A stretch of 64,000 nucleotides of DNA from Fen-1362 sp049516395 (GTDB lineage Bacteria; Planctomycetota; Phycisphaerae; Sedimentisphaerales; Anaerobacaceae). Of the stretch, positions 33,277-41,012 are shown piece after piece. Numbering within the stretch: position 1 is the first letter of the stretch; each line of letters opens with the position of its first letter. The position numbers were made by a program, and so were the translations under genes. Location of the stretch: contig JBEKTD010000005.1 in the NCBI GenBank assembly GCA_049516395.1, positions 124,001 through 188,000 of the forward strand. Reading direction: 5' to 3'. Under the pieces are notes generated by a model, which was given only the letters and a program-made list of their open reading frames with translations, was not told the origin of the DNA and did no database searches.

Positions 33277-34139
33277 TGATATTTGAAAACACCATTAAAG
33301 ACATATTGAGCAAGGAATTATTGCGGCTGGAGAATAAATTCAAGGCGGATGTTGTATTTTATTTTGGTGAAATTCGGCCAGAGCTATTAAGGATATTCCG
33401 CGATTTAATTGAAGACCTAAAAAAAGACAAAAAAAGCAAGAAGGCATTGGTCATCATATTGAATACCCCCGGTGGCTCTGCGGACGTAGCAGAGAAGATG
33501 GTAGATATTACTCGCAAGCATTACGGGGAAGTTTATTTTGTTGTTCCGGATATTGCTATGTCGGCGGGTACTCTTTTCTGTATGTCGGGTGATAAGATAT
33601 ATATGGATTATTCTTCGTCCTTAGGGCCAGTAGACCCACAGGTTTGGAATGGCAAGCAATGGGTTCCGGCTTTGGGATACTTAAACAAGGTGGAAGAATT
33701 TCTTAACAAAGAACGAGAAGGGAAATTAACCAGAGCGGAATTTTTAATGCTGCAAAACCAAGATTTGGCCATATTAAGCCAATGTGAACAGGCCAAGAAT
33801 CTAACTGAAACATTATTAAAAAAATGGCTTGTTGAATACAAATTCAAGGATTGGGATAAACACAGAACAAACCCTGCCAAAAAGGGAAAACCTGTAACCG
33901 GAGACGAAAAAGTAGCAAGGGCTGCTGAGATTGCTGCTAATTTGGGAGATAATAAAAAATGGCATACCCATAGTAGGATGATAGGCATAAAATCTCTTAG
34001 AGAGCTAAGATTGGATATAGAGGATTTTTCAGACGACCCCGCGCTTCATTTGCTGATACGTTCTTATAATGATTTACTTACCGAGTATATTGCACGAAAT
34101 AATTACACTTTCTTTTTTCATAGCAGGAAATTCTTTTAG
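33273..34139 (+). CDS. SDH-family Clp-fold serine protease (IS passenger)
   Basis: 288 residues. Crotonase/ClpP/SppA-like core: ALVIILNTPGGSADVAEKMV (oxyanion Gly-Gly), VYFVVPDIAMSAGTLFCMSGDKIYM (candidate catalytic Ser97 in MSAGT), YSSSLGPVDPQ. This is the pattern of 'serine dehydrogenase proteinase' (SDH_sah) proteins, which are related to SppA but lack a signal peptide. N-terminal region and C-terminal helices have no named domain. ATG 33273 overlaps the upstream stop; a GTG 12 nt earlier is the alternative. Substrate unknown; finding it inside an IS is unusual. Confidence 0.8.
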   Translation: MMIFENTIKDILSKELLRLENKFKADVVFYFGEIRPELLRIFRDLIEDLKKDKKSKKALVIILNTPGGSADVAEKMVDITRKHYGEVYFVVPDIAMSAGTLFCMSGDKIYMDYSSSLGPVDPQVWNGKQWVPALGYLNKVEEFLNKEREGKLTRAEFLMLQNQDLAILSQCEQAKNLTETLLKKWLVEYKFKDWDKHRTNPAKKGKPVTGDEKVARAAEIAANLGDNKKWHTHSRMIGIKSLRELRLDIEDFSDDPALHLLIRSYNDLLTEYIARNNYTFFFHSRKFF

Positions 34140-34148
34140 GAGAAGACA

Positions 34149-34352
34149 ATGACCATTAAAGAAAAAATAGAAAAGGCATTGGCTGGAAATAAAAGAATGT
34201 CTGCCAAAGACCCGCAGAAACTAAGTGAATTTGTTGAGGAGTTACGAAGGGAAGGTTTGCTCGTAAAAAAGGAATATGACCTTCCCCTTTTAGATACCGT
34301 AGGCAGACAGTTTTACCAGCAAAGCGTTTTAGGGGCGCTAAAAAAAGTTTAA
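34149..34352 (+). CDS. Small charged protein of unknown function (IS passenger)
   Basis: 67 residues beginning MTIKEKIEKALAGNK, helical and charged, with LSEFVEELRREGLLVKKEY in the middle, which resembles a short winged-helix or dimerisation segment but is not assignable. AGGAGAAG lies 5 nt before the ATG, the best ribosome site in the element. It follows the protease gene by 9 nt and is probably co-translated with it. Confidence 0.6.
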   Translation: MTIKEKIEKALAGNKRMSAKDPQKLSEFVEELRREGLLVKKEYDLPLLDTVGRQFYQQSVLGALKKV

Positions 34353-34370
34353 AAAATCTTACTTTTCCCC

Positions 34371-34420
34371 TTGACTTTGCTTGACCGCTCAAGCATAATG
34401 GTCAGTATGAATATACTGAC
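34371..34420 (+). promoter_or_regulatory. Transposase promoter with operator-like dyad and TIR-like site
   Basis: TTGACT (34371-34376), 17 nt, CATAAT (34394-34399). The expected start is at the ATG (34407), so the mRNA is leaderless. GTCAGTAT (34401-34408) and ATACTGAC (34413-34420) form a perfect dyad over the start codon. GGTCAGTATGAAT (34400-34412) matches the right terminal repeat (complement of 35239-35251) at 12 of 13 positions, suggesting autorepression by the transposase. Confidence 0.7.
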
Positions 34421-35249
34421 TAAAGAAAAGCGGATTCAGGTTTTGAGGGCATTAGTAGAAGGCAATTCCATTCGAGCCACTGTAAGAATCACAGGGGTAG
34501 CCAAGAATACAGTGGTCAAGCTATTAAGAGACGCAGGCCGGGCTTGTGAGCAATTCCACAACAAGGTTATGGTGGACTTGCCCTGTCAGCGTATCCAAGT
34601 CGATGAGATATGGTCTTTCTGCTATGCAAAACAAAAGAACGTCCCGCCTAAATACAAAGGCACATTTGGTTATGGTGATGTTTGGACTTGGGTGGCCATA
34701 GACCCTGACACAAAGCTTGTTCCCTCTTGGCTTATTGGTGGCCGTGATGCTGGTTGGGGTAGTATGTTTATGCAGGACTTAGCCAAACGGTTAAAGCATC
34801 GGATTCAGCTTACCAGTGATGGGCATAAAGCATATCTGATAGCCGTCGCATCGGCATTTGGTAATAACATAGATTACGCAACACTGGTTAAGCTGTACGG
34901 CGATGAAAAGGACAGGATAGAGCATCGATACAGCCCACAGGGTAACGTAATCGGCACTATGTTAGCTGTAATCAAAGGCAATCCAGACCCCCGACATATA
35001 TCGACCTCATTTATTGAACGCCAGAATCTTACTATGAGAATGCAAATGAGGCGGTTTACACGGCTCACAAACGGATTCAGTAAGAAGATTGAGAATTTAC
35101 ACTGGGCTGTGGCGTTACATTTTGTTCACTATAACTTTTGCCGGATTCACCAAGTATTAAGAATGACCCCTGCTATGAAGGCAGGTTTAAGCGCTCGTCT
35201 TTGGGAAATAGACGATATTGTTGAACTTATCGAAAATAATTCAAACTGA
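34407..35249 (+). CDS. IS1-family-like DDE transposase
   Basis: 280 residues. N-terminal helix-turn-helix segment IRATVRITGVAKNTVVKLLRDAG, then a DDE core: QVDEIWSFCYAK (first Asp), LTSDGHKAYL (second Asp), and SFIERQNLTMRMQMRRFTRLTNGFSKK (Glu), followed by HFVHYNFCRIHQVLRMTPAM. This is the single-ORF IS1-like transposase found in many archaea and bacteria. The reading frame ends inside the right terminal repeat. All catalytic residues and both ends look intact, so the element may be active. Confidence 0.88.
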   Translation: MNILTKEKRIQVLRALVEGNSIRATVRITGVAKNTVVKLLRDAGRACEQFHNKVMVDLPCQRIQVDEIWSFCYAKQKNVPPKYKGTFGYGDVWTWVAIDPDTKLVPSWLIGGRDAGWGSMFMQDLAKRLKHRIQLTSDGHKAYLIAVASAFGNNIDYATLVKLYGDEKDRIEHRYSPQGNVIGTMLAVIKGNPDPRHISTSFIERQNLTMRMQMRRFTRLTNGFSKKIENLHWAVALHFVHYNFCRIHQVLRMTPAMKAGLSARLWEIDDIVELIENNSN

Positions 35250-35266
35250 CCCACTACCGGATTTCC
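35244..35266 (-). repeat. Right terminal inverted repeat of the IS1-like element
   Basis: Complement begins GGAAATCCGGTAG; includes the transposase stop codon. Confidence 0.75.
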
Positions 35267-35283
35267 TGATGGGGTCAAAAACG

Positions 35284-35535
35284 ATAAGTCATTGTGAAAT
35301 AAGGATTAAAAAAAATTTATTTTTTTCGCATCTAAGGGTTTTCGACTTGCGCGAAAATGGATAACAACTGTTTTTGTCCAGAATTTAAAACCTTGGCACA
35401 AAAGAAGTTATGGCAAAAAGGGGCAGGGCAAATGTCCCCGCTATTGTTTGTAAGTAGTAATTAATACAGGAGTTGCGAGAAGTTTTTTTGACGCAGATTT
35501 ACGAAAATAAACGCGGAAATTGCTAAAAGCCGTTA
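35284..35535. other. A+T-rich spacer between IS element and restriction gene
   Basis: No gene. Contains AAAAAAATTTATTTTTTT, a small GGGGCA...TGTCCCC hairpin near 35420, and a degenerate family A word (GACGCAGATTTACG). TCTAAGGGTTTTCGACTTGCGCG near 35330 resembles the left flank of the element, possibly a decayed end. Confidence 0.4.
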
Positions 35536-36144
35536 CTATAGTTTTATAAATTTAGCTAAAAATCTTGGCCTTGCGTAAAAAGCTCTTGATGTGGAACCGT
35601 GGCCAGCACCTTTTGTCCGTGGTTGGATGTAGTATCCCATTTTGCCGGTCAAAGCGTTAAATCCTTTATGTGGATCAAGCAAAGTATTTCGGACAAGATC
35701 GTAATCCGCTTTCACAGCATCATATAGTTCGCCATGTAAATCAAATTCTACAACAGAATGAAGATAACTTGGCTCGTCAACGTGTTTACCGACAGTCCTT
35801 ACCACAACCACTATTTTCTTAAGCTTTGCGAGAAGATGGCTTTCCTCGAATTCTTTCTGGCAAACATTTACAGGGTCGATCATCGTAATCGCCATCGTTT
35901 CCTTGAAGGCCAGTTCTCCACTTTTTTTGCGCTTGAGCGGAATCGACTTTAATTCCCATGAGCCAAAATTAGGAGATTGAGCTGAATTAATGGGCAATTC
36001 AAGATGACGCTCACATACATGTCCCGCCCAGCCTTTGTTCACTTTGGCATCCCGGTATATCGTCACATTATGCTGACGAGCAAGCTCATGAAGTTCTTTG
36101 CCGACAAGCTGTTTGAGTTTCCTTATGGCCTCTGCTCTCTCCAT
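35536..36144 (-). CDS. MutH/Sau3AI-family restriction endonuclease (probably GATC-specific)
   Basis: 202 residues. MutH-like layout: KGWAGHVCERHLEL (Glu45 at the first catalytic position), NFGSWELKSIPL with the E-x-K pair (Glu64, Lys66), ETMAITMID, LAKLKKIVVVVRT, GYYIQPRTKGAG and a C-terminal TSRAFYARPRFLAKFI. The MutH/Sau3AI family cleaves or nicks at GATC. In MutH the second catalytic residue is Asp in a DF...ELK context; here the aligned residue is Asn59 (codon AAT), so activity may be impaired or another residue used. It follows the methyltransferase by 12 nt, forming a type II R-M pair. Confidence 0.8.
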   Translation of the reverse strand: MERAEAIRKLKQLVGKELHELARQHNVTIYRDAKVNKGWAGHVCERHLELPINSAQSPNFGSWELKSIPLKRKKSGELAFKETMAITMIDPVNVCQKEFEESHLLAKLKKIVVVVRTVGKHVDEPSYLHSVVEFDLHGELYDAVKADYDLVRNTLLDPHKGFNALTGKMGYYIQPRTKGAGHGSTSRAFYARPRFLAKFIKL

Positions 36145-36156
36145 TGCGTCTCCCGC

Positions 36157-37011
36157 CTATAAAGCCAATTCGCAAACTTCCTTGGGATCTAAAAAGGTAG
36201 ATTGATCCAAAACATCCTGGATTCTTGGAATTGCCATATGGTCAAGATACTTCTTCTCTAAATCAATACCAACGAATTTCCTGTTGTTCCTCAATGCCAC
36301 TACACCTGTCGTAGCGCTGCCGCAGAAAGGATCGAGAACAATATCACCTTCTTTGCTTGTGGCTAAAATGATTCTCTCTAATAATGCTTCCGGCTTCTGT
36401 GTGGGATGCTTGCCATATCTTTTCTCACCATTTTTAGGGGTTGCTATTGCCCAGACGCTTCGCATTTGCTTGTTGGGTTTTTTTATGAAGTCCTCACCCC
36501 AATTTCTATCCTTCACCAGTCTATAGTTGAAATAATGCTTCGCTTTTTTGTCTTTTCTGGCCCACAACAGTGTTTCATGACTTGCGGTGAACATTCGACA
36601 AGCAAGATTCGGGGCAGCATTCGGCTTGAACCAGCAAATATCGTTTACAAGATGCCATTCCTGTTTTTGTAATGCAAACCCGCATGCGTAAATAGAATGG
36701 TAAGTGCCCGATATCCATAAAGAACCGCTTGGCTTCAATACACGACGGCAGGCCTCAATCCAGTTGTAATGAAATTGGAAATCTTCTTCTATTCCTTTGC
36801 TTTTATCCCAATTACCCTTATTAACGCTTACACGTTTGCCCGCATGGCAGGTAAATCCACCGTTGGAAAGATTGTAAGGCGGATCGGCGAATATTAAATC
36901 GATACTTTCTTCAGGCAGCGTTTTTAATACTTCAATCACGTCGCCGTTGAAAATCCGTACGCCTCTATGCGTATAATATGCCTTCATTGGCTGTTCTACA
37001 AACTTTTCCAT
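36157..37011 (-). CDS. Beta-class N6-adenine DNA methyltransferase (DpnA/M2.DpnII-like)
   Basis: 284 residues. The catalytic motif DPPY (43-46, in FADPPYNLSNGG) precedes the SAM-binding motif FCGSATTG (229-236), defining the beta class. VSVNKGNWDKSKG, WISGTYHSIYACG, NAAPNLACRMFTASHETLLWARK and GKHPTQKPEALLERI closely parallel DpnA, which methylates adenine in GATC on single- and double-stranded DNA. ATG 37011 is chosen; an in-frame TTG precedes it and ATG 36987 is also possible. Protects host GATC sites from the downstream nuclease. Confidence 0.88.
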   Translation of the reverse strand: MEKFVEQPMKAYYTHRGVRIFNGDVIEVLKTLPEESIDLIFADPPYNLSNGGFTCHAGKRVSVNKGNWDKSKGIEEDFQFHYNWIEACRRVLKPSGSLWISGTYHSIYACGFALQKQEWHLVNDICWFKPNAAPNLACRMFTASHETLLWARKDKKAKHYFNYRLVKDRNWGEDFIKKPNKQMRSVWAIATPKNGEKRYGKHPTQKPEALLERIILATSKEGDIVLDPFCGSATTGVVALRNNRKFVGIDLEKKYLDHMAIPRIQDVLDQSTFLDPKEVCELAL

Positions 37012-37071
37012 CAATCCGTTAATCCCGTTTTTTCGTCAACCGTTGCAAAATTTTATTTGTCTGATTATCTG

Positions 37072-37100
37072 ATTCTACGATTTAAAGAAAAAACAAACAA
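37072..37100 (-). promoter_or_regulatory. Possible promoter of the restriction-modification genes
   Basis: Minus-strand TTGTTT (37095-37100), 17 nt, TAGAAT (37072-37077). The -35 is weak. Confidence 0.4.
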
Positions 37101-37132
37101 GGCAATTTTGAGAACATAATAAAAGCAAGAGT

Positions 37133-37206
37133 TTTCACCACGAAGGCCACGGAGATACACGAAGTATTTCAGTTTAAATCTGTGTCCATCTGTGCAATCT
37201 GTGGCT
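37133..37206. repeat. Family A/E intergenic repeats
   Basis: TTTTCACCACGAAGGCCACGGAGATACACGAAG followed by AAATCTGTGTCCATCTGTGCAATCTGTGGCTAA, abutting the end of the GLUG gene. Confidence 0.6.
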
Positions 37207-37212
37207 AACGGA

Positions 37213-38577
37213 TTAATACTGCATCAGCCAATTATCGGCGAAAATCGCGAAATCAGCAAAGTCAACCGTTCCATCGTAATTCAAATCCGCGGGGTTGAAT
37301 CCGGTGAGCGGCTTAAGATAGGGGTATGTCTGGCCGCTGCCGATTCCCCACACATAGACAAAGTCCCACCCCGCCGAGGTAAATGTCGAAAGCGTTTTCA
37401 TTTCTGATGTCGTTTTGCCCGTCCCGCCGTCGCTGGTCATCTGCCCGGAAATTTCTGTATCCCAGAAACTGCTACTAACACTGTCGTTGTTGACTCCCAC
37501 CAGACCGCCGACAGCGGAAGAACCGCTTACCGCACCCGTCGAATAGCAATTTATGATACTGCCCTGGTAGTTGCGTCCCACCAGCCCGCCGACAGCCCAA
37601 GAATCACCGCTGAGTGCGCCTGTCGAATAACAATTGCTGATACTGCCGCCTCCGTTGATTCCTACCAGACCGCCAACTAAATAAGAACCGCTGACAGCGC
37701 CTGTCGAATAGCACTTGCTGACAATGCCATTGTTCCATCCCACCAGACCTCCTACATCCCAGGAATTAGAATTACCGCTGACAGCGCTCGTCGAGTAGCA
37801 GTTGCTGATAGTTCCCTCGTTGTCTCCCGCCAGCCCGCCGACACAGTCAGGATGGAAAGAAGCACTGACCGAACCCGTTGAACAGCAATCGCTGATGCTG
37901 CTGGCACTATATCCCACCAGACCTCCTACATCCCAAGAATTAAAATTACCGCTGACAGCACTCGTCGAATAGCAATCGCTGATACTGCCGCTGTCGCTGT
38001 ATCCCACCAGACCGCCTACAGAATAAGTACCGCTGGCCGCACCTGTCGAATAGCAATTGCTGATTGTGCCCCCCTCGTTGAATCCCACCAGCCCGCCGAC
38101 AGAATAAGTACCGCCAGCCGCACCTGTCGAATAGCAATTGCTTATGCTGCCGTAGTTGAATCCCACCAGCCCGCCGACAGCCCAATAACCGCTAACAACA
38201 CAGTTCTCAAGGCCGAGATTTTTAACCGAGCCGCCAGAGTTAATCTGGCCAAATAGACCGACCATGTTTCCATCGTTGATGGTAAAATTAGCGATTTTAT
38301 GGCCGTTGCCGTCAAATGTCCCAGTAAAAGCAGCGTCTCCGTCCGCAATGATTGCCGTCGTAAAGACCTGCCCTCCCATATTAATATCCGCCGTCAGGAT
38401 AAAGCACTGATTATAATCATTCGCATCGGCTGCCAGGACCAACAAGTCATCTTTATTGGCGATTTGATAGGGATTGCTTGGCTCACCTGTCCCGCCGCTA
38501 TATGCGCCGAAGGCGCTGCCTGCCGCGAGGATTAGTATGGCTGTAAGGGACAGAATAAATACTGTCCTGGTTTTCAT
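37213..38577 (-). CDS. Secreted GLUG-repeat protein with dockerin-like tail (paralogue 1)
   Basis: 454 residues from ATG 38577 (AAGGAGAGGAAAG upstream). Signal peptide MKTRTVFILSLTAILILAAG, an N-terminal region with GTFDGNGHKIANFTI, then nine VGGL(V/A)G-x-N...SISNCYSTGAVSG units of about 27 residues, a GLUG-type beta-helix repeat used by surface adhesins. The C-terminus is FNPADLNYDGTVDFADFAIFADNWL, an EF-hand/dockerin-like segment. The first 120 residues and 200 bp of upstream DNA are nearly identical to paralogue 2, indicating recent duplication. Confidence 0.83.
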   Translation of the reverse strand: MKTRTVFILSLTAILILAAGSAFGAYSGGTGEPSNPYQIANKDDLLVLAADANDYNQCFILTADINMGGQVFTTAIIADGDAAFTGTFDGNGHKIANFTINDGNMVGLFGQINSGGSVKNLGLENCVVSGYWAVGGLVGFNYGSISNCYSTGAAGGTYSVGGLVGFNEGGTISNCYSTGAASGTYSVGGLVGYSDSGSISDCYSTSAVSGNFNSWDVGGLVGYSASSISDCCSTGSVSASFHPDCVGGLAGDNEGTISNCYSTSAVSGNSNSWDVGGLVGWNNGIVSKCYSTGAVSGSYLVGGLVGINGGGSISNCYSTGALSGDSWAVGGLVGRNYQGSIINCYSTGAVSGSSAVGGLVGVNNDSVSSSFWDTEISGQMTSDGGTGKTTSEMKTLSTFTSAGWDFVYVWGIGSGQTYPYLKPLTGFNPADLNYDGTVDFADFAIFADNWLMQY

Positions 38578-38881
38578 CTTTCCTCTCCTTAAAAAAAACC
38601 ACAGATTCCACAGATTACCCAGAAATTTAAATATAGCCACCCTTCTTCGCTAAAGCTACGCAGGGCAGGCAAAAATGCTTAGTACGGCCATAATAATCCG
38701 TGTTAATCCGTGTCTAATAACAAACACTGCATCTTCCGGCCATAAGGTGACAGTATATCATCAAAGTGATGAGAAAACAAGAAATTTGAGGATGAAAACT
38801 GGGTCCCCGGCAGAAAACCAATGAAGCTTACCCCGAGGACCTTCGCTGCGCTACGGGAATAAAAGCAAGTGTTTTAAGCGT
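38578..38881. repeat. Duplicated upstream module of GLUG paralogue 1
   Basis: About 38578-38760 matches 40523-40710: CCACAGATTCCACAGA, CCTTCTTCGCTAAAGCTACGCAGGGCAGGC, TGCTTAGTACGGCCATAAT, ATCCGTGTTAATCCGTGTCTAATA, CACTGCATCTTCCGGCC and CAGTATATCATCAAA. No gene seen. Confidence 0.7.
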
Positions 38882-40522
38882 TTAGTCGCCGGTGAGCCAG
38901 TTGGCTGCGAAAATTTCGAGGTCCTGCATATCGACAGTGCCGGAGGAATCCATATCCGCGCCGCCGCAAAAATTATTGGATGAATTGCACCCGGTTGTAT
39001 GCCACCGCGAGGCAAAAAACGAATAGTCAGCAAAGTTGACCCCATCGGGACAAACAAAATCGCCGGGCACTATCTGCCAGATGAGTTTCGGGTAATTGGT
39101 GGTTTCACAGATGTGCCATACGCCATCAAAATCCCAGTCAACGAAATTGTCCTGCTGTTTCATTTGCGCATCTGTTAGCGGCGCTCCGTTACCATTATCC
39201 GGCCCGCTGGTAATAAGAAAATAACTGCTGCTGATAGTTCCATCGTTGTACCCCACTATGCCATCGACATCAGAATAACCGCTGACCATACCCGCCGAAT
39301 AGCAATTGCTGATACTGCCGTCGTTGTCTCCCACCAGCCCGCCGATGGTATCAAAACCACTGACCGCACCCGTCGAATAGCAATTGCTGATACTGCCGTC
39401 GCTCTCGTTGTCCCCCACCAGCCCGCCGACAGTATCAAAACCATTGACCGCACCTGTCGAATAGCAATTGTCGATACTGCTGTCGTTGTCTCCCACCAGA
39501 CCACCGACAGTATCAAAACCCCTGACCGCACCCGTCGAATAGCAATTGCTGATACTGCCGTCGCTCTCGTTGTCCCCCACCAGCCCGCCGACGGTATCAA
39601 AACCATTGACCGCACTTGTCGAATTGCAATCGCTGATGCTGCCCGAGTTGTCTCCCGCCAGACCGCCGACAGTATTAAAACCACTGACCGCACCCGACGA
39701 ATAGCAATTGCTGATGGTGCCCGAGTTGTATCCCATCAGGCCGCCGAGCCACACTGAGTCATCTCCGCCACTGACCGCACCCGTCGAATAGCAATTGCTG
39801 ACGCTGCCGCCGGTGTCGTTGTCTCCCACCAGACCGCCCACATCACCATTACCAGGATTAGAACCACCGCTAACCGTACCCGTCGAATTGCAATCGCTGA
39901 TAATTCCATCATTGTATCCCACCAGGCCGCCGATTTGAGAATCAGGATTACTGCTAACCGCACCCCTCGAATTACAGTTGCTGATATCGCCGTCGCTCTC
40001 GTTATATCCCACCAGACCGCCGGCATCATAAGAACCGGAACCACCACTAACCGCGCATGTCGAATAGCAATTGCTGATACTGCCGTCATTGTCTCCTACC
40101 AGACCGCCGACCTCTTGAGAATCAGGATCACCATTGACCGAACAGTTCTCAATGCCGAGATTTTTAACACTGCCGCCAGAGTCAATATAGCCAAATAAGC
40201 CGACGAAACTTCCGCCGTTTATGATGAAATTAGCAATCTTATGGCCGTTGCCGTCAAATGTCCCCGTAAAGCTAAAGCTATTGTCTGCGGCAATAATTGC
40301 CGTCGTAAAGACCTGTCCAGCCATATTAATATCCGCCGTCAGGATAAAGCAATCGCCGTAGTCGTCTGTATTTACAGCCAAAGCCAGTAAATCTGCTTTT
40401 GTGGCGATTTTGTATGGCGTACACGGGTCGCCTGTCCCGCCGGAGTATTTGCCGAAGGCGTTGCCCGCCGCGAGGGTTAGTATGGCTGTAAGGGACAGGA
40501 TAAATGCTGTCCTGGTTTTCAT
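38882..40522 (-). CDS. Secreted GLUG-repeat protein with dockerin-like tail (paralogue 2)
   Basis: 546 residues from ATG 40522. Signal peptide as in paralogue 1 (MKTRTAFILSLTAILTLAAG). Ten GGL(V/A/M)G repeat units and one degenerate unit, several almost identical to each other (DTVGGLVGDNESDGSISNCY occurs twice and its shorter relatives repeatedly). The C-terminus carries FADYSFFASRW and DMDSSGTVDMQDLEIFAANWL, a two-part dockerin-like domain with Cys. Likely a cell-surface or matrix adhesin. The repeat-unit number differs from paralogue 1, consistent with expansion by recombination. Confidence 0.83.
   Translation of the reverse strand: MKTRTAFILSLTAILTLAAGNAFGKYSGGTGDPCTPYKIATKADLLALAVNTDDYGDCFILTADINMAGQVFTTAIIAADNSFSFTGTFDGNGHKIANFIINGGSFVGLFGYIDSGGSVKNLGIENCSVNGDPDSQEVGGLVGDNDGSISNCYSTCAVSGGSGSYDAGGLVGYNESDGDISNCNSRGAVSSNPDSQIGGLVGYNDGIISDCNSTGTVSGGSNPGNGDVGGLVGDNDTGGSVSNCYSTGAVSGGDDSVWLGGLMGYNSGTISNCYSSGAVSGFNTVGGLAGDNSGSISDCNSTSAVNGFDTVGGLVGDNESDGSISNCYSTGAVRGFDTVGGLVGDNDSSIDNCYSTGAVNGFDTVGGLVGDNESDGSISNCYSTGAVSGFDTIGGLVGDNDGSISNCYSAGMVSGYSDVDGIVGYNDGTISSSYFLITSGPDNGNGAPLTDAQMKQQDNFVDWDFDGVWHICETTNYPKLIWQIVPGDFVCPDGVNFADYSFFASRWHTTGCNSSNNFCGGADMDSSGTVDMQDLEIFAANWLTGD
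39290..39800. repeat. Tandem DNA repeats of about 70-85 bp inside GLUG paralogue 2
   Basis: Units containing GAATAGCAATTGCTGATACT, GCCGTCGCTCTCGTTGTC and ACCAGCCCGCCGACAGTATC recur with few changes. They are close enough for slippage or homologous recombination to alter copy number in frame. Confidence 0.65.
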
Positions 40523-41012
40523 CTTTCCTCTCCTTAAAAAAAACCACAGATTCCACAGAAATTTAAATATAGCCACCCTTCTTCGCTAAAGCTACGCAGG
40601 GCAGGCAAAAATGCTTAGTACGGCCATAATACAGTGTAAATCCGTGTTAATCCGTGTCTAATAACAAACACTGCATCTTCCGGCCTTAAGGTAACAGTAT
40701 ATCATCAAACCGGCAATAAAAGCAAGTATTTTCACCACGAATCAGCGTTCAGCCCTTCGACCTTGCTCAGGGCAGGCGTGGAGCGTATAGCGGACAGCGT
40801 ATTTCCGAAGCGGGCTCGTCGCTTCGGAAAAGCAGTGTTAATCTGTGGCTAAACCAAAAAAACAGCGTAACCAGCCTGCCTCGGCGTTTACCTCGGCGTA
40901 GTTTCTTAACGAAGCCGGGTAGTTGTACAACGAAGACGGGCGTAATCAGCGTCTAAAATAAATCCGCAATCGGCAATCGGCAATTATTATGTCCCCATAG
41001 CCGCCATTTTTA
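40523..41012. repeat. Upstream module of GLUG paralogue 2 plus repeat words
   Basis: Repeats the module seen at 38578. From 40675 it continues CCGGCCTTAAGGTAACAGTATATC, ACCGGCAATAAAAGC, TTTTCACCACGAATCAGCG, CCCTTCGACCTTGCTCAGGGCAGG (family F), GGAGCGTATAGCGGACAGCG and TTCCGAAGCGGGCTCGTCGC, which recurs at 42305-42425. No gene seen. Confidence 0.65.

Larger units (their letters stand above)
32677..35283 (+). mobile_element. IS1-like insertion element carrying passenger genes
   Basis: Bounded by imperfect terminal inverted repeats. The left core 32696-32719 and right core 35244-35266 share TCCGGTA(A/G)TGGGTCAGTT. A second matching block lies farther out: CGCTTTTGAC at 32677-32686 and its 9/10 inverted match at 35274-35283. 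The transposase stop lies inside the right repeat, as is usual for IS elements. Between the ends, besides the transposase, are three plus-strand genes (80 aa, SDH-type protease, 67 aa) and a minus-strand peptide unit. The interval is visibly A+T-richer than its surroundings. I could not find a target-site duplication, so the exact ends are uncertain. Confidence 0.75.

Noticed and set aside
35380..35420. Sigma54 promoter at TTGGCACAAAAG
   Set aside because: The GG element is present but no GC element follows at the required spacing.
32640..35535. CRISPR array or integron in the accessory island
   Set aside because: No regularly spaced identical repeats and no integrase; the repeats present are terminal inverted repeats and operator dyads.
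37946..40089. Arg/Ser/Trp-rich frames within the GLUG repeats (for example 39256-39693 and 39736-40089, minus strand)
   Set aside because: They are repeat DNA read in another frame and show only repetitive low-complexity peptides.
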